Source: Aquimarina sp. (GTDB taxonomy: Bacteria > Bacteroidota > Bacteroidia > Flavobacteriales > Flavobacteriaceae). From it: a stretch of DNA of 14,705 bases. The notes beneath the pieces were generated by a model. That model searched no databases, was not told the origin of the DNA, and saw only the letters and a program-made list of their open reading frames with translations. This document shows, piece by piece, positions 14,500 through 14,705 of this stretch (the first letter of the stretch is position 1; each line of letters starts with the position of its first letter). The position numbers and the translations under genes were made by a program. Location of the stretch: positions 1-14,705 of the forward strand of contig NZVW01000050.1 of the NCBI GenBank assembly GCA_002697475.1, given 5' to 3'.

Positions 14500-14705
14500 C
14501 ATTAAGATGTAGGAAAATTATATGGTCTTAGAGTATGCCATCCTTCAGGAGGTATCTATTTTACATAATATTTACCTTGAGAATTGGATATTAAAAAATT
14601 ATCGAGTTGTAGGACGAAATATATCCTAAACAGATGGCACAAAATAACCTACTGAAAATCATAAGGTTAATTTACCGATATTGATAAGGACTCATTTCTT
14701 CTTCA
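14500..14705. other. Intergenic end region with no confident gene
   Basis: AT-rich stretch after the molybdopterin subunit. A weak imperfect hairpin (about 14535-14554, centred on TCCTTCAGGA) followed by TCTATTTT may be the operon terminator. On the minus strand, bases 14705-14672 are open and would end a protein in EEEMSPYQYR; this could be the C-terminus of a convergent gene cut by the window, but ten codons are too few to judge. No promoter match was seen. Confidence 0.35.

Noticed and set aside
14634..14684. Plus-strand 16-codon frame MAQNNLLKIIRLIYRY
   Set aside because: Too short, with no promoter or ribosome-binding signal and no known counterpart.

Overview
The window looks like chromosomal DNA of a marine-type Bacteroidota, most likely a Flavobacteriaceae member. 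Four things point this way: the DNA is visibly AT-rich; a secreted polysaccharide hydrolase carries a type IX secretion (T9SS) C-terminal sorting domain; two perfect TAnnTTTG -7 promoter elements are present; and clear Shine-Dalgarno sequences are missing ahead of most starts. The species cannot be named from the sequence. I saw no tRNA, rRNA, CRISPR array, insertion sequence or attachment site.

Layout. (1) Bases 1-3005 (+): 3' part of a large secreted GH81 endo-beta-1,3-glucanase (laminarinase type) with an Ig-like domain, a CBM6, a second beta-sandwich module and a T9SS tail, ended by a strong terminator. (2) Bases 3109-5819: a divergent pair, a PAS-like/LuxR-HTH regulator (-) and an exported S41-family peptidase-like protein with a C-terminal TPR (+). 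Their shared 215-bp intergenic region holds two near-identical 16-bp palindromes exactly 63 bp apart, each next to a perfect -7 element that lacks a -33 TTG. This is a compact, apparently undescribed regulatory switch. (3) Bases 10927 down to 5958 (-): a tight six-gene operon, with four of its five junctions overlapping by 1 or 4 bp. In order it encodes a GT4 glycosyltransferase, a two-TM membrane protein with a polybasic segment, a Cys/His metal-binding protein with a Gly-rich tail, a second GT4, a lipoprotein and a short MurG/GT28-like glycosyltransferase. No flippase, polymerase or nucleotide-sugar gene is present. (4) Bases 11101-14499 (+): a three-gene periplasmic molybdenum hydroxylase operon (membrane-anchored diheme cytochrome c, 2Fe-2S subunit, Tat-exported molybdopterin subunit).

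How they work together. The molybdenum hydroxylase operon forms an electron path: substrate to Mo cofactor, to two 2Fe-2S clusters, to the diheme cytochrome, to the respiratory chain. The regulator probably controls itself and the S41 gene through the paired palindromes. The six-gene operon is the best candidate for an undescribed system: three cytoplasmic-type GT-B glycosyltransferases locked in translation with three proteins of unknown function (membrane, zinc-binding/Gly-rich and lipoprotein). It may be a dedicated glycan or protein-glycosylation module; that function is inference.
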